A stretch of DNA of 64,000 nt from the NCBI GenBank assembly GCA_003280185.1, contig QCFP01000002.1:1-64000 (forward strand). The letters run 5' to 3'. The translations under genes and the position numbers were made by a program. The notes under the pieces were generated by a model. The model was not told the origin of the DNA. It worked only from the letters and a program-made list of their open reading frames with translations, and did not search any database. Shown here piece after piece: positions 24,161-35,153 of this stretch. This stretch comes from Prochlorococcus sp. AG-363-L02 (GTDB lineage: Bacteria > Cyanobacteriota > Cyanobacteriia > PCC-6307 > Cyanobiaceae). The stretch's first letter is position 1; every line of letters begins with the position of its first letter.

Positions 24161-25446
24161 TTTTTTATAGCTTGAGAAAGAAGGATTGGTAATTCATTCG
24201 CCAGCCCAATTAGGTTTCTATTTGATAGTCCACCCACATGAATAACAGATTCATTTGGATCTTTTATTACCCAAATCTGCTTGGTCGCAATCATGCTTAA
24301 ACTTCCGCCTAAGAGGATAATCGCGAAACCTGTATATACCATTGGTACCCCTGGATCACGTTTTAAAAGTATTCCGCTTGCTGTTAGGACGTCTAATACC
24401 TGAAGGGATAGCCCATTTATTTCAATCTTCTCAGATCCAGGGCGAAGATTATTGATGAAATTTCCTTCTTCATCGAAGACTTCTATGGGACCTTTTTCAT
24501 TAGAAATTGTGAGGAGTAATGGGTTCTCGCCACTAGGGCTAGTTGGAAGTACTAATCCCCAAATTTGTTCTCCTAATTCGGGAAAACTTTTTAGAGGGAG
24601 TTGGAGCTTAGGGCTATTTCCAATCCGTACTGTTAATGCGGCCAAAGACCAGTCCGCTTGATAAATGGTCATTCCATGGATTCTTAATGGATGATTAACA
24701 CTTATTTCCCAAAAGGAACTTTTAGAGGCTCCTGGTTCAATTAGTTCTAGTTTTGAACGAAATTGTTCTGGACGACCAGTCTGATCACGATCAATTTCAA
24801 ATTTGTCAAGATTGATTGTTAGCTGATTTATACCATTTCGATTTAGGAGGTCAAATGATCTCCCGGGGGCTAGGAATCTTTCGATTTTTTCACCTTGTAG
24901 TGAACCCCAAACTGCTCCAATCATCAATAGAACAATACCAAGATGTATAAGAGGAGGACCAACTCGGCCAATTACACCTTTGCGAGCTGCTAGACGATCT
25001 TGGTTGTTTTTGACTTGCCAACCTTGTTTTTTTAAGTGTTTGGTTAGGTAATTAAGCTTTTCAGTTTGTTTGGGTATAGAAAAAGTTTCTGCAAGAGCTA
25101 ACTTCCCTAGCTGCTGAGGCTGTACATAATCAACCCATTTTAAGTTCGCTCGGAGGGTTGGGATCTGTCTCCTCCAGCTACAGGTGATAAGTGATAAACC
25201 AAGCCATATTAATAAAGTCAAAAACCACGTACTTGTGTAGACGTGGTCGAATTGAAGCGATAAAAGTAATTCTCCTTTAATTAATCCGAGCCATGGTTGC
25301 TGGTTATAGGTATTTAGATAAACATCTTTTGCTTGATTTTGTGGAATTATTGTCCCCAGAGCACTGGCAATCGCGATGATGAAAAGAAGAGCTATTGCAA
25401 TTTTTAAATTTGAGATCCAGAAAAGTAGTCGATTGATAGTTTTCAT
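24157..25446 (-). CDS. ccs1: Cytochrome c biogenesis protein Ccs1/CcsB (ResB family)
   Basis: The 429-residue membrane protein has N-terminal helices ([20 protein letters not shown]), a large lumenal domain and a C-terminal helix ([19 protein letters not shown]), the ResB layout. With CcsA it delivers haem to apocytochromes c in system II, on the lumenal side of the thylakoid. The gene sits 3 bp downstream of ccdA, which supplies reductant for the same pathway, so the pair is an operon. Confidence 0.92.
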   Translation of the reverse strand: MKTINRLLFWISNLKIAIALLFIIAIASALGTIIPQNQAKDVYLNTYNQQPWLGLIKGELLLSLQFDHVYTSTWFLTLLIWLGLSLITCSWRRQIPTLRANLKWVDYVQPQQLGKLALAETFSIPKQTEKLNYLTKHLKKQGWQVKNNQDRLAARKGVIGRVGPPLIHLGIVLLMIGAVWGSLQGEKIERFLAPGRSFDLLNRNGINQLTINLDKFEIDRDQTGRPEQFRSKLELIEPGASKSSFWEISVNHPLRIHGMTIYQADWSLAALTVRIGNSPKLQLPLKSFPELGEQIWGLVLPTSPSGENPLLLTISNEKGPIEVFDEEGNFINNLRPGSEKIEINGLSLQVLDVLTASGILLKRDPGVPMVYTGFAIILLGGSLSMIATKQIWVIKDPNESVIHVGGLSNRNLIGLANELPILLSQAIKN

Positions 25447-25449
25447 GGT

Positions 25450-26118
25450 TTATATCCAACGACTTAGAAGACTTAGTAAGCCAGTACTTAGAAAAAAGAT
25501 CCCACTTAAGGCCGGAATCCACTTTGTTATTGGCCTAATTGCTAGCAGGTTAGGGATCGTTGCTGCAGCAGTGCCTGCCAGCATAAGAGGGATCACTTGG
25601 CCGATACCAAACGCTGCTAGGAAAATGGACCCAATAAATGGATTCCCATGCTGAGCTATCCAGCCAAGCAACACAGCTAACACAGGAGTGGAACAGGGTG
25701 ATGATGCGAAGCCAAAAGCCATTCCTGCAGCTACAGGTGCAAAGGCTGTGGGAACTCGTTCTTGCCATGCTTTAGGGTCTGGTCCTTCAGGAAAAGGTAA
25801 TTTGATGAGCCCAAGCAAATTTAGCCCCATTAAAATTGCCAGGATTGAAACTATTGTTGGAATTAATGGCGGCACTTGTCCATAGATTCGACCTACTAAT
25901 CCGCTTAGACTTCCGAGGAAAATTAAAGAGAAAATAATCCCACTACAGAAAGAAACACTTCTGCGCCAAGGAGCTGCCTGATTATCAAATCCTGCAAGAT
26001 AGGCAACAGTGACAGGAAGGAGTGATAATGAGCAGGGGCCAAGGCTAGTTAACAATCCTCCTAAAAAGACAATTGCAATAGTGAGGGGTCCAAGGTGCTC
26101 AAGACCATGCTTCAGCAA
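25450..26118 (-). CDS. ccdA: Thiol:disulfide transporter CcdA
   Basis: The 222-residue protein has six hydrophobic segments and the two redox cysteines of the CcdA/DsbD family, in LGPCSLSLLPV near residue 28 and SSPCSTPVLAVLL near residue 140. It moves electrons across the thylakoid membrane to keep apocytochrome c haem-binding cysteines reduced. The start is TTG 26118. It is in one operon with ccs1 (3-bp gap). Confidence 0.93.
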   Translation of the reverse strand: MLKHGLEHLGPLTIAIVFLGGLLTSLGPCSLSLLPVTVAYLAGFDNQAAPWRRSVSFCSGIIFSLIFLGSLSGLVGRIYGQVPPLIPTIVSILAILMGLNLLGLIKLPFPEGPDPKAWQERVPTAFAPVAAGMAFGFASSPCSTPVLAVLLGWIAQHGNPFIGSIFLAAFGIGQVIPLMLAGTAAATIPNLLAIRPITKWIPALSGIFFLSTGLLSLLSRWI

Positions 26119-26208
26119 CTCTTGACTAGTACTTGCAAGATCAGAAATGGCTAATTCAAGTGAATTTATGGCTTTGGTCGGCTATGCCGGGTGAGGTTGA
26201 TTTGTTTA

Positions 26209-27474
26209 CTACCTTATCGATTTTTGAACTTTATTGGGTCTTCTGTCTGGAAGGAATCCTGTTGATTCAAGTGAGCATCTAATCAGTAAACCTGCTAGAA
26301 ATAAACTTGAGATTAAAGAATTTCCTCCGTAGCTAACTAGTGGTAAAGGTAAGCCAGTTGTTGGCATTGCTCCAGAAGCTACAGCAATATTCATTATTGA
26401 TTGACCAACAAGAATTGTTGTTGAACCAATGGCCACTAATTTTGCTTGATTGTTTCTGCATCTAAGTGCAACCCTTAGACCTAGAAAAGCAATTAGCAGG
26501 AGAAAAAATAAAAGCATTAGAGACCCGATGAAGCCAAATTCTTCGGCAAAAACAGCAAAAATAAAGTCTGTGCTTTGTATAGGAAGATATTGCAATTTTT
26601 GAGTAGAGAGTCCATAACCCTCACCAAACCAGCCACCTGAACCTATCGCCAAAAGACTTTGGATGAGTTGATATCCCGTGCCTTGGGGGTCTTGCCAGGG
26701 ATCAAGAAACGAAGTTACTCTTAGTCTTTGGTATTCATTCAAAAAAATACTTGCTGTGCCCAATAAGCTTCCTGCAATTGCAGTAGAGAATAGGCTCCTT
26801 AAACGTACTCCAGAGGCTAAAGCAATCAGCCAAATGAGGATGCCTATTAGTCCAGCAGTGCTTAAGTTTGGTTGTTTCAAAATAAGTAAAAGTAATGTCG
26901 CAAAAACTCCCAGCCAGAGTAGTTTCTGATCTGAACTAATTCTTTTCCAATGTGCAAAAGTGCTAGCTGCCTGGAGAACAACAAAGGGCTTAATTATCTC
27001 TGATGGCTGTATCTGTATTGGCCCAAGAATTAACCATCTACTAGCTCCATTAACTGTGCTCCCTATGAGCAGGGTTGCACCAACCAGAACACATCCAATT
27101 ATCACACCAGTTCCAGCAATCTTGAGCCAGCGCCTCAGACTTGTTGAGATGACTAGAAAAAGAAGACTCCAGCTAGATAGAAGCCAGAGAATCTGTCTTT
27201 TTATGTAATAGGATCCATCACTCATTTCTCTAGCAGCTACCCACCAACTTGCTGAACCGAGAACTAATAGCCCTGCCAGGCTCCAAAACCCTAAAAGACT
27301 TAGTAAAAGCCTTGTTTCTGCAGGCCAGAGGCTCCAAGGGAGAGGAAGTTGTTTTTGCCAGAAAGAAATTTCTTTTGGATATCTTAGAAAGCTTTCCTTG
27401 CCCTTTGCATTTCTATAAGGCATCTCTCTTTTTATTGGCTTTGAGGGGTAACCCAAGAGATGAAAAGAGAGCAT
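26209..27474 (-). CDS. ftsW: FtsW/RodA/SpoVE-family (SEDS) cell-wall polymerase, probably FtsW
   Basis: The polytopic 421-residue protein has SEDS motifs: LVLGSASWW early, LILGPIQIQPSEIIKP in the middle and the signature GLPLPLVSYGGNSLIS near the end. SEDS proteins polymerise peptidoglycan glycan strands with a partner transpeptidase. FtsW (septum) is more likely than RodA given the cyanobacterial neighbourhood, but the two are hard to separate by eye. The start is ATG 27474, with an alternative ATG at 27422 that would shorten the long basic N-terminus. Confidence 0.88.
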   Translation of the reverse strand: MLSFHLLGYPSKPIKREMPYRNAKGKESFLRYPKEISFWQKQLPLPWSLWPAETRLLLSLLGFWSLAGLLVLGSASWWVAAREMSDGSYYIKRQILWLLSSWSLLFLVISTSLRRWLKIAGTGVIIGCVLVGATLLIGSTVNGASRWLILGPIQIQPSEIIKPFVVLQAASTFAHWKRISSDQKLLWLGVFATLLLLILKQPNLSTAGLIGILIWLIALASGVRLRSLFSTAIAGSLLGTASIFLNEYQRLRVTSFLDPWQDPQGTGYQLIQSLLAIGSGGWFGEGYGLSTQKLQYLPIQSTDFIFAVFAEEFGFIGSLMLLFFLLLIAFLGLRVALRCRNNQAKLVAIGSTTILVGQSIMNIAVASGAMPTTGLPLPLVSYGGNSLISSLFLAGLLIRCSLESTGFLPDRRPNKVQKSIR

Positions 27475-27840
27475 TTGACTCTATTGATACGTCTATAGAG
27501 TGTTTTGCCAAGTCTGAGCGCAAACAAATAAATACAAGAGGTAGATTTTGTCGAGTTTTTAATAAAATGGATTTTTTGATATAAGCCTATAAGCTCATTT
27601 CACATAGGGGATGAAAATGAATGTTCTTAATCATATGCTTATAAGTTAAATTTTATTATCTTTTTTTTAATTTAATTAGGGAATTCTAATATTTATCTGA
27701 CCTTAAGATATCGTTTGTATTGTGCTTCTTAGGTGTAAGAGAATGCAGTGGTAAAGTTATATTTTCTTTTACTCTGATCATATAGCTGTTTATAAAAGCT
27801 ATGATTTGTTTTGTATTCATAGATTCTGGAGCAGTCTCAA
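27475..27840. other. AT-rich divergent spacer between ftsW and the methyltransferase gene
   Basis: This 366-bp stretch shows no supported gene. It is very A/T-rich, with a T-tract near 27660-27670. A small dyad ATAGCT (27782-27787)/AGCTAT (27797-27802) lies about 40 bp before the methyltransferase start. It must contain promoters for both flanking genes. Confidence 0.5.
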
Positions 27841-29031
27841 TTGAGTCAGACTTCGTGCGCTGTTAGCGATTTCTATGATCGTTTCCCATACCCTTGTGAT
27901 GTGCTTATAGATGGCCCTCCCCCTGGATACAATTGGCGTTGGTGTTTTGAGGCGGCCTATGCTTCATGTTCCGGCAATTTGTTTGGATCAAAGCATGGAC
28001 AATTTACGCTAAAGATTCTTGATGCAGGTTGTGGGACTGGAGTGAGCACAGATTATCTGGCTCATTTGAATCCTGGGTCGGAAATATTTGCCATAGACAT
28101 CTCTAAGAATGCTTTGAAAATTGCATCAAAACGTTTATCTCGCTCTAAAGCATTTGATATTGCGAAAGTCTCTTTTGAGAAGACTAGTTTATATGAATTA
28201 CCTCATATAAACTATTTTGATTTCGTAAACTCTGTAGGGGTTTTGCATCATTTGACTGATCCATCCTCTGGTTTGAAAAAACTAGCTTCATGTATGAAAC
28301 CTGGAGGTATTTTGCATGTTTTTTTGTATGCAGAAGTTGGGCGTAGGGAAATAAGAAGTGTTCAGAGATCATTAACTTCTCTTGGATTAGTCCCAAATGA
28401 TGAGGGAGTTAGATTAGGGCGCAAAATGCTATCAGAGTTGCCTTCCTGTAGCCAATTGCGTAGGAATTATGAGGAGAAATGGTCTGATGAATGTAGAGCA
28501 GATGTGAATTTTGCAGATATGTATTTACACCCTCAAGAGGTTAATTATAATCTTGATACTTTGTTTCAGTTGATTGAGAGTACTGACCTGATTTTTGTGG
28601 GATTTTCTAACCCTGAGACTTGGAATATTGCTAGGTTGTTGAAGGGAGAACTTCTTGCAATTGCTAAGGAGATGTCATTAATGAAGCAGTGGAAGCTTAT
28701 AGAAGACTTGGATTTAAGCATAAGTCATTTTGAATTCTTTCTCGCTAAGAAACCTTTTCCTATTTTGGACTGGGTAGATGACTCCAGTTTACTTTCTGCT
28801 TCTGGAAAGATAAGTCCTTGTTTATGGGGGTGGCCGACTAAAGATTTGCTTGATAGGGATATGGCGCCCTTGAAGTTGAGTTCTGAGTCTTTCGAGTTTT
28901 TGAATGTATTGCATTCATCACGTCCTGGAACACCATTAAGCGAGTTACCTCTTGGATGGTCATCAAGTCAGATCGCTTCTACAGCAAGGGATTTGTTGTT
29001 ACGGCATGTAATTTTGATCTCTCCAGGCTGA
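27841..29031 (+). CDS. Class I SAM-dependent methyltransferase, substrate unknown
   Basis: The 396-residue protein has motif I ILDAGCGTGVSTDYLAHL, motif II IFAIDISKNAL, and FDFVNSVGVLHHLTDP as the post-motif typical of small-molecule methyltransferases. N-terminal DFYDRFPYPCDVLIDGPPPG and a C-terminal 160-residue extension do not match a function I know. The start is TTG 27841. It lies 53 bp before atp1 on the same strand, but a link to ATP synthase is not implied. Confidence 0.82.
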   Translation: MSQTSCAVSDFYDRFPYPCDVLIDGPPPGYNWRWCFEAAYASCSGNLFGSKHGQFTLKILDAGCGTGVSTDYLAHLNPGSEIFAIDISKNALKIASKRLSRSKAFDIAKVSFEKTSLYELPHINYFDFVNSVGVLHHLTDPSSGLKKLASCMKPGGILHVFLYAEVGRREIRSVQRSLTSLGLVPNDEGVRLGRKMLSELPSCSQLRRNYEEKWSDECRADVNFADMYLHPQEVNYNLDTLFQLIESTDLIFVGFSNPETWNIARLLKGELLAIAKEMSLMKQWKLIEDLDLSISHFEFFLAKKPFPILDWVDDSSLLSASGKISPCLWGWPTKDLLDRDMAPLKLSSESFEFLNVLHSSRPGTPLSELPLGWSSSQIASTARDLLLRHVILISPG

Positions 29032-29084
29032 AGCCCTCAACATGGTAGATTCCGCGGGCCTTTATAGAAAGAGCCTCGGCTCAT

Positions 29085-29558
29085 TTGCTGGCATCTTCTC
29101 GGACTATTCCTGAACCTGATCCCTTGAAAGGAGATCAGACTTCACTGGAAACAGTTGGGGTGGAAGGCGTTGCCGGCGAGAACCTAGAGTCAAATTTGCC
29201 CTCGTATGTAGACAATTCTTCGCTAGAGGAATTTCAAAACTTTCAGAGTGGTTCAATTTTTTCAACTTTGGTTCTTGCTGCCTTGGCGGCCGCAATTACT
29301 GCGGTTTTCTCTGATTTTCATATCGCCAGCAGCTTGCTTGTTGGTGGTTTCTCAGGAGCTTTATACCTGTGGCTTTTGGCTCGCAGTGTTCAAAAGCTTG
29401 GGAAAGATTCACAGAACTTGGCCAAAACGCAACTTCTTGTTCCAGTAGTTCTTTTTCTGGCATCTACAAAGTTGCCATTTTTGGAACTTTTTCCAGCAAT
29501 CGTTGGCTTTTTCCTTTATAAGCCAGCAGTCCTTCTTAAGGTTTTCTTGAGTGATTAA
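29085..29558 (+). CDS. atp1: ATP synthase protein I (Atp1)
   Basis: The 157-residue protein has a polar N-terminus and about four hydrophobic segments (STLVLAALAAAITAVFSDFH, LLVGGFSGALYLWLLARS and others). It heads the ATP synthase operon, the usual place of atp1/atpI; such proteins help assemble the c-ring. The start is TTG 29085, but a later in-frame GTG is possible because the first 50 residues look disordered. Confidence 0.88.
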   Translation: MLASSRTIPEPDPLKGDQTSLETVGVEGVAGENLESNLPSYVDNSSLEEFQNFQSGSIFSTLVLAALAAAITAVFSDFHIASSLLVGGFSGALYLWLLARSVQKLGKDSQNLAKTQLLVPVVLFLASTKLPFLELFPAIVGFFLYKPAVLLKVFLSD

Positions 29559-29643
29559 ACTTGAGTCAAAATCAATGCCTGTTGGACTTTTTTAAAGGCT
29601 TCTCAAAACACAATTGTTTTAACTAACCACACTTAAACTCTAA

Positions 29644-30369
29644 ATGGGTACCTTGCCATTTATTTTTCCCTTTGCCGAACTAGAGGTTGGCCAACATCTT
29701 TATTGGCAAATAGGGAACCTTAGGCTTCACGGCCAGGTTTTCATGACTTCCTGGATAGTGATAGGTGCCTTGTTAACTCTTGTGGTTGTTGGCACTAGAA
29801 AGATGGATAGGGATCCAAGAGGGGTGCAAAACCTCCTTGAATTCCTTTGGGATTACATTCGTGATCTTGCGAGAACCCAAATTGGGGAAAAGGCATATCG
29901 CGATTGGATGCCCTTCATAGGAACATTGTTTCTTTTCATCTTTGTAAGTAATTGGGGAGGAGCTCTCGTCCCTTGGAGATTGATAAAGCTTCCTAGTGGT
30001 GAACTAGGTGCGCCTACAGCTGATATCAACACAACTGTTGCGCTTGCTTTGCTCGTCTCACTCTCTTACTTCTATGCAGGTTTGAGTCGAAAGGGTTTGC
30101 GGTACTTCGAGTACTACGTTCACCCGACTCCAATCATGCTCCCTTTCAAGATTGTTGAGGATTTCACAAAGCCTCTTTCACTTTCGTTTCGTCTTTTTGG
30201 AAACATCCTTGCAGATGAATTGGTTGTGGCTGTTTTGGTTTTTCTAGTTCCTCTCATTCTTCCAATTCCAGTGATGTTTCTGGGCCTTTTCACTAGTGCA
30301 ATTCAGGCTTTGATTTTCGCCACTCTTGCCGCTTATTACATCGGTGAGGCGGTCGAAGAGCATCATTGA
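29644..30369 (+). CDS. atpB: ATP synthase F0 subunit a
   Basis: The 241-residue membrane protein forms the proton half-channels beside the c-ring in the thylakoid membrane. The essential arginine lies in [16 protein letters not shown], and the C-terminal helix [20 protein letters not shown] is typical. The start is ATG 29644. The spacer to atpE is 168 bp, long for this operon, and carries two hairpins. Confidence 0.97.
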   Translation: MGTLPFIFPFAELEVGQHLYWQIGNLRLHGQVFMTSWIVIGALLTLVVVGTRKMDRDPRGVQNLLEFLWDYIRDLARTQIGEKAYRDWMPFIGTLFLFIFVSNWGGALVPWRLIKLPSGELGAPTADINTTVALALLVSLSYFYAGLSRKGLRYFEYYVHPTPIMLPFKIVEDFTKPLSLSFRLFGNILADELVVAVLVFLVPLILPIPVMFLGLFTSAIQALIFATLAAYYIGEAVEEHH

Positions 30370-30426
30370 GATCAAAATTTTTTCTAGGTCAAAATCCCAT
30401 TTACCTAGCAAATTTTCTTGCGCAGA

Positions 30427-30467
30427 GGTCTGAAAAAAAACAGACCCGTCTCAAAATTATTTTGAGA
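30427..30467 (+). other. Tandem perfect hairpins in the atpB-atpE spacer
   Basis: The first hairpin is GGTCTG, an A8 loop, CAGACC (30427-30446). The second is TCTCAAAA, TTA, TTTTGAGA (30449-30467), starting 2 bp later. Neither is followed by a U-run, so they are not classic terminators. They may stabilise or process mRNA ends and so help raise c-subunit output relative to subunit a; that role is inference. Confidence 0.6.
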
Positions 30468-30510
30468 TGTCCCCTCGCAGGTATAAACTCCCGGTCCCCT
30501 TCGCGCGTAA

Positions 30511-30786
<276 letters not shown>

Positions 30787-30924
30787 TCCTTTAATTCGGA
30801 TAATTCCTCTCTTCAATTCACCTCATAAGGGCTTAGTTGAAGCGTTGTTTTAAACCGCTAAAGGAATTCTCAAAAGCTTTTCGCCGCATTACCGATTTTC
30901 TCAAACCACTTAGAGCCATTCTCT

Positions 30925-31386
30925 ATGATCAGTTTGTTTTTGTTAGGTGCAACTGAGGGAGGTCTATTCGACTTCGACGCCACTTTGCCTTTAATGGCAG
31001 TTCAGGTTGTACTTCTAACTTTCATACTTAATTCTCTTTTCTTCAGGCCTGTTGGTCGTGTTGTAGAAGAGCGTGAAGGTTATGTCACAACAACAAGAGC
31101 AGAGGCCAAGGAGAAATTGCTTAAAGTAGAGAAGCTTGAGGCGGAACTTCTTGAACAGCTCAAGGGAGCTCGTCAAGCTGCTCAAAAGCTCATCAATGAT
31201 GCTGAACAAGACTCAGACAGACTCTATCGAGAAGCATTGGCATTGGCCACAGCTGAGGCAAATGCTTCTCGAGAGGAGGCTCGCCGTGAGATTGACTCAC
31301 AAAGAGAGTCTGCTTTAAATCAGCTCAAAGTGGACTCAGAGAAGCTTGGAGATCTAATAGTTGAACGACTTTTGGGAGCCAAATGA
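30925..31386 (+). CDS. atpG: ATP synthase F0 subunit b'
   Basis: The 153-residue second-stalk subunit has an N-terminal membrane helix ([20 protein letters not shown]) and then a long charged coiled coil. Photosynthetic bacteria have two different b subunits, and this one is the b' type ([16 protein letters not shown]). It overlaps the b-subunit gene by 4 bp (ATGA at 31383). The symbol atpG follows cyanobacterial usage for b'; the gamma gene below is also called atpG or atpC elsewhere. Confidence 0.93.
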   Translation: MISLFLLGATEGGLFDFDATLPLMAVQVVLLTFILNSLFFRPVGRVVEEREGYVTTTRAEAKEKLLKVEKLEAELLEQLKGARQAAQKLINDAEQDSDRLYREALALATAEANASREEARREIDSQRESALNQLKVDSEKLGDLIVERLLGAK

Positions 31387-31898
31387 ACTTTTCTTTGATT
31401 TTTGCTTCTGGGGGATTTGGTCTCAATCTCAATTTGTTTGAGACCAATATCATCAATCTGTCGGTTGTTATTTTTGGACTTTATAAGTTCTTGCCTAATT
31501 TTCTAGGGGGGATTTTAAAACGCCGAAGAGAAGCAATCTTGGTTGACCTTACAGAAGCTGAAGAACGTCTTGCTAATTCATCAAGAGCACTTCAAGAGGC
31601 TCAGAAAGAGCTTGCTGCTGCTGAGCAGAAAGCTCAACAGATACGTTCAGATTGCAAGCTTAGAGCTGAAGCTATTCGCTTAGAAAGTGAAAAGCGCACT
31701 GTTGAAGAAATGGCTCGAATTAAGCAAGGGGCCGCATCTGATCTGAATGCAGAAGCTGTTCGAGTTAGCTCTCAGTTGCGTCGTGAGGCTGCTCGTTTGG
31801 CCATTGAGAAGGCTTTGGAGACATTGCCTAGAAAGCTAGACGAGAAAGCTAAGTCAGATTTTGTAACCCAGTCAATTAATAACATGGGAGCTTCCTGA
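31383..31898 (+). CDS. atpF: ATP synthase F0 subunit b
   Basis: The 171-residue stalk subunit has a short N-terminal extension, a membrane segment ([20 protein letters not shown]), then [18 protein letters not shown] and a long coiled coil. With b' it forms the peripheral stalk holding the F1 head. It overlaps b' by 4 bp and shares one base with the delta gene (TGATG at 31898), so translation is coupled. Confidence 0.95.
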   Translation: MNFSLIFASGGFGLNLNLFETNIINLSVVIFGLYKFLPNFLGGILKRRREAILVDLTEAEERLANSSRALQEAQKELAAAEQKAQQIRSDCKLRAEAIRLESEKRTVEEMARIKQGAASDLNAEAVRVSSQLRREAARLAIEKALETLPRKLDEKAKSDFVTQSINNMGAS

Positions 31899-32446
31899 TG
31901 CCACTACTAAATACCATTACAACCCCTTATGCAGAGGCTTTTCTCCAGGTGGCAGAGAGCCGTAAAGAGGTTGATAAGGTCGTGACTCAGGCAAAGTCCT
32001 TGCTTGAACTATGGAATGAGACCCCGGAGCTAAGTGATGCGATGGCCTCTCCAGTTTTGGAAGTTCAATCTAAGAAGGATGCTCTTGAAAAGCTTTTTGC
32101 GAAGCAGTTGACCCCATCCTTTCTTAATTTTCTAAAGCTTTTGGCTGATCGCCAACGCATTGGTTTGCTTGATTCAGTTCTTGAGCGACTACTCGAGATC
32201 TATCGTGATCAGCGCAATATTGCGCTTGCAACAGTCACGTCAGCCTCTGAGCTTACAGAAAGTCAACAAGCAGAACTTTTAAAGAAGATTCAGCTAGTAG
32301 CAGGTACTAAAAAGCTTGAGATCAATCTCAAGGTTGATCCGAATTTGATTGGTGGCTTCGTCGTTAGCGTAGGCTCCAAGGTCATTGATGCAAGCGTCTC
32401 TGGTCAAGTTCGCCGCCTTGGATTGGCGCTGGCCAAAGTGAGCTAG
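31898..32446 (+). CDS. atpH: ATP synthase F1 subunit delta
   Basis: The 182-residue protein joins the peripheral stalk to the top of the F1 head. It matches the delta/OSCP family (ITTPYAEAFLQVAESRKEVD; NFLKLLADRQRIGLLDSVLE; C-terminal VDPNLIGGFVVSVGSKVIDA). It starts at ATG 31898, sharing one base with the atpF stop. A C-rich 54-bp leader separates it from atpA. Confidence 0.95.
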   Translation: MPLLNTITTPYAEAFLQVAESRKEVDKVVTQAKSLLELWNETPELSDAMASPVLEVQSKKDALEKLFAKQLTPSFLNFLKLLADRQRIGLLDSVLERLLEIYRDQRNIALATVTSASELTESQQAELLKKIQLVAGTKKLEINLKVDPNLIGGFVVSVGSKVIDASVSGQVRRLGLALAKVS

Positions 32447-32500
32447 CTCTCCTTCACCACCCCCTAAACAAGTTTTTCACCCAAACACCTCAACACCCTC

Positions 32501-34018
32501 ATGGTTTCCATTCGTCCCGACGAGATCAGCTCAATCCTTAAGAAGCAGATCGCTGACTATGACAAGTCAGTTTCCGTTAGCAATGTTGGTAGTGTTCTCC
32601 AAGTAGGAGATGGCATTGCACGCATATATGGCCTTGAGGAGGTCATGGCAGGCGAATTGGTGGAGTTTGAGGATGGAACTGAGGGGATTGCTCTGAATCT
32701 TGAAGACGACAATGTAGGCGCGGTGCTAATGGGAGAAGGCCTTGGGATTCAGGAAGGAAGCACTGTTAAAGCGACAGGAAAAATTGCTTCAGTTCCGGTA
32801 GGGGAAGGTACTTTGGGACGGGTTGTTAACCCGTTGGGACAACCAGTTGATGGGAATGGCGAAATATCTTCAACTGAATCTCGCCTTATTGAATCTGTTG
32901 CTCCTGGAATTATTAAGAGAAAGTCAGTACATGAGCCGATGCAAACAGGGATCACATCGATTGATGCCATGATTCCAATCGGACGTGGCCAGCGTGAGCT
33001 CATAATTGGGGATCGTCAGACAGGTAAAACAGCAATCGCTCTAGATACGATTATCAATCAGAAAGGTGAAGATGTCGTCTGTGTTTATGTAGCTATAGGC
33101 CAGAAGTCCGCATCAGTTGCAAACGTTGTTGAGGTTTTGCGTGAGAAGGGAGCCCTTGATTACACGGTGGTAGTGAATGCAAGTGCATCTGACCCAGCTG
33201 CTTTGCAGTACTTGGCTCCATATACCGGCGCCGCAATCGCTGAGTATTTCATGTATAAAGGCAAAGCAACTTTGGTTATTTATGATGATTTAACAAAGCA
33301 GGCCCAGGCTTATCGCCAGATGTCTTTATTGCTTCGTCGTCCTCCTGGGCGTGAGGCCTATCCAGGAGATGTTTTCTATCTTCATAGTCGCTTACTTGAA
33401 AGAGCAGCAAAATTATCAGATTCAATGGGCAAAGGCTCAATGACGGCCTTGCCAATCATCGAGACACAAGCTGGTGATGTTTCTGCATACATTCCTACAA
33501 ACGTTATATCTATTACTGATGGCCAAATCTTTCTAAGCTCTGATCTTTTTAATTCTGGACTGCGTCCAGCTATCAACGTTGGTATTTCGGTTAGCAGAGT
33601 TGGAGGTGCTGCCCAAACAAAAGCAATTAAGAAAATTGCAGGAACATTAAAATTAGAATTGGCCCAGTTTGATGAACTAGCAGCCTTCTCTCAGTTTGCC
33701 TCTGATCTCGATGAGGCTACTCAGAATCAACTTGGCAGAGGTAAGCGCTTGCGCGAATTGCTCAAGCAGCCACAGTTTGCTCCATTGAATCTCGCGGAGC
33801 AGGTGGCGATTGTTTATGCAGGTGTCAAAGGGCTTATTGATGAAGTCCCAGAGGAAGAGGTTACACAATTTGCTAGGGAACTCCGAGAATATTTAAAAAC
33901 TAATAAGGCCGAGTTTATTTCTAAAGTTCAACAAGAGAAGGTGCTTTCAGAAGATACTGAGAACATGTTGAAAGAGGCTATAAATGAGGTGAAAACCTCA
34001 ATGCTAGCTTCGGTTTAA
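32501..34018 (+). CDS. atpA: ATP synthase F1 subunit alpha
   Basis: The 505-residue non-catalytic nucleotide-binding subunit has Walker [14 protein letters not shown], Walker [12 protein letters not shown] and the alpha signature [14 protein letters not shown]. The start is ATG 32501. The 54-bp leader is nearly free of G and has no Shine-Dalgarno sequence, unlike gamma downstream, which has TAGGAGG. Confidence 0.98.
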   Translation: MVSIRPDEISSILKKQIADYDKSVSVSNVGSVLQVGDGIARIYGLEEVMAGELVEFEDGTEGIALNLEDDNVGAVLMGEGLGIQEGSTVKATGKIASVPVGEGTLGRVVNPLGQPVDGNGEISSTESRLIESVAPGIIKRKSVHEPMQTGITSIDAMIPIGRGQRELIIGDRQTGKTAIALDTIINQKGEDVVCVYVAIGQKSASVANVVEVLREKGALDYTVVVNASASDPAALQYLAPYTGAAIAEYFMYKGKATLVIYDDLTKQAQAYRQMSLLLRRPPGREAYPGDVFYLHSRLLERAAKLSDSMGKGSMTALPIIETQAGDVSAYIPTNVISITDGQIFLSSDLFNSGLRPAINVGISVSRVGGAAQTKAIKKIAGTLKLELAQFDELAAFSQFASDLDEATQNQLGRGKRLRELLKQPQFAPLNLAEQVAIVYAGVKGLIDEVPEEEVTQFARELREYLKTNKAEFISKVQQEKVLSEDTENMLKEAINEVKTSMLASV

Positions 34019-34047
34019 TCCTTTTAGATATCTAGGAGGAATTAACT

Positions 34048-34998
34048 ATGGCTAATTTAAAGGACATTAGGGACCGGATTGTCTCAGTTAAAAACACACG
34101 AAAAATCACTGAGGCAATGAGGTTAGTAGCCGCAGCCAAGGTTCGTCGTGCTCAGGAACAGGTTCTCAGGAGTCGTCCCTTTGCAGATCGTTTAGCACGT
34201 GTTTTGGAAAATATTCAATCTCGTATTCGCTTCGAACTTGCTGATGCACCATTACTAAAGACTCGTGACCTAAAACAAATCACGCTAGTAGCAGTAACTG
34301 GTGATAGAGGTTTATGTGGAGGGTATAACTCCAATATTATTAAACGAACTGAGCAGCGATTTGCAGAGTTAAAGTCCCAGGGTTTTGATCCTGACTTAGT
34401 CTTAATTGGTCGTAAAGCAATTACATATTTTCAAAACAGATCAAGCACTTATAAAATTCGTTCAACTTTCGCTGATCTTGAGCAAGTCCCAACTGCTCAA
34501 GATGCTGAGTCAATTACCAGTGAGGTTTTGGCGGAATTCCTTTCTGAGAGCACCGACAGAGTAGAGATGATTTATACCAAGTTCATTAATTTGGTAAGTT
34601 GTATGCCTGTCGTACAAACACTTTTGCCATTAGACCCTCAGGGAATAGCAGAAGAAGAAGATGAGATCTTTAGGCTTACAACCAAAGAGAGTCGTTTGAC
34701 TGTTGAAAAAGGTTCTGGACCTGCAAATGAGCAACCAAGTCTTCCCTCAGATATTGTTTTTGAGCAAAGTCCTGAGCAATTGCTTAACTCATTACTTCCT
34801 CTTTACTTGCAAAACCAACTCTTGAGAGCATTGCAAGAGTCAGCTGCTTCTGAATTAGCAAGCAGAATGACTGCGATGAATAATGCAAGTGATAATGCAA
34901 AGGAATTAGCAAAGACTTTGACCCTTGATTACAATAAGGCTCGTCAGGCTGCTATTACTCAAGAGATTCTTGAGGTTGTTGGAGGTTCTTGCAGCTAG
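34048..34998 (+). CDS. atpG: ATP synthase F1 subunit gamma
   Basis: The 316-residue central-stalk subunit starts [20 protein letters not shown] and ends in [18 protein letters not shown]. About residues 195-235 hold the cyanobacterial-type insertion ([20 protein letters not shown] and following) that lacks the redox cysteine pair of plant chloroplast gamma. AGGAGG lies 8 bp upstream of ATG 34048. Last gene of this ATP synthase operon. Confidence 0.97.
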   Translation: MANLKDIRDRIVSVKNTRKITEAMRLVAAAKVRRAQEQVLRSRPFADRLARVLENIQSRIRFELADAPLLKTRDLKQITLVAVTGDRGLCGGYNSNIIKRTEQRFAELKSQGFDPDLVLIGRKAITYFQNRSSTYKIRSTFADLEQVPTAQDAESITSEVLAEFLSESTDRVEMIYTKFINLVSCMPVVQTLLPLDPQGIAEEEDEIFRLTTKESRLTVEKGSGPANEQPSLPSDIVFEQSPEQLLNSLLPLYLQNQLLRALQESAASELASRMTAMNNASDNAKELAKTLTLDYNKARQAAITQEILEVVGGSCS

Positions 34999-35153
34999 AG
35001 GTTAATAAGGGTATTTATATATTTTTTCCTACATAGCGCTATTTCTTTATAGGTATCCACAATAGTTTATTTTTCAAACAGAGAATATTTGACTCTGTCT
35101 TTTCAGAATCTCTACCTATTCTTTAGGACTGATAATATTAAGATTGTATTTAC

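Noticed and set aside
27249..27584. A 111-codon rightward frame opposite the start of ftsW
   Set aside because: Most of it is antisense to ftsW and the remainder is AT-rich spacer; no start context or domain.
30449..30467. Intrinsic terminator between atpB and atpE
   Set aside because: The stem is followed by GTCCCCTCGC rather than a U-run, so it is not a standard terminator.
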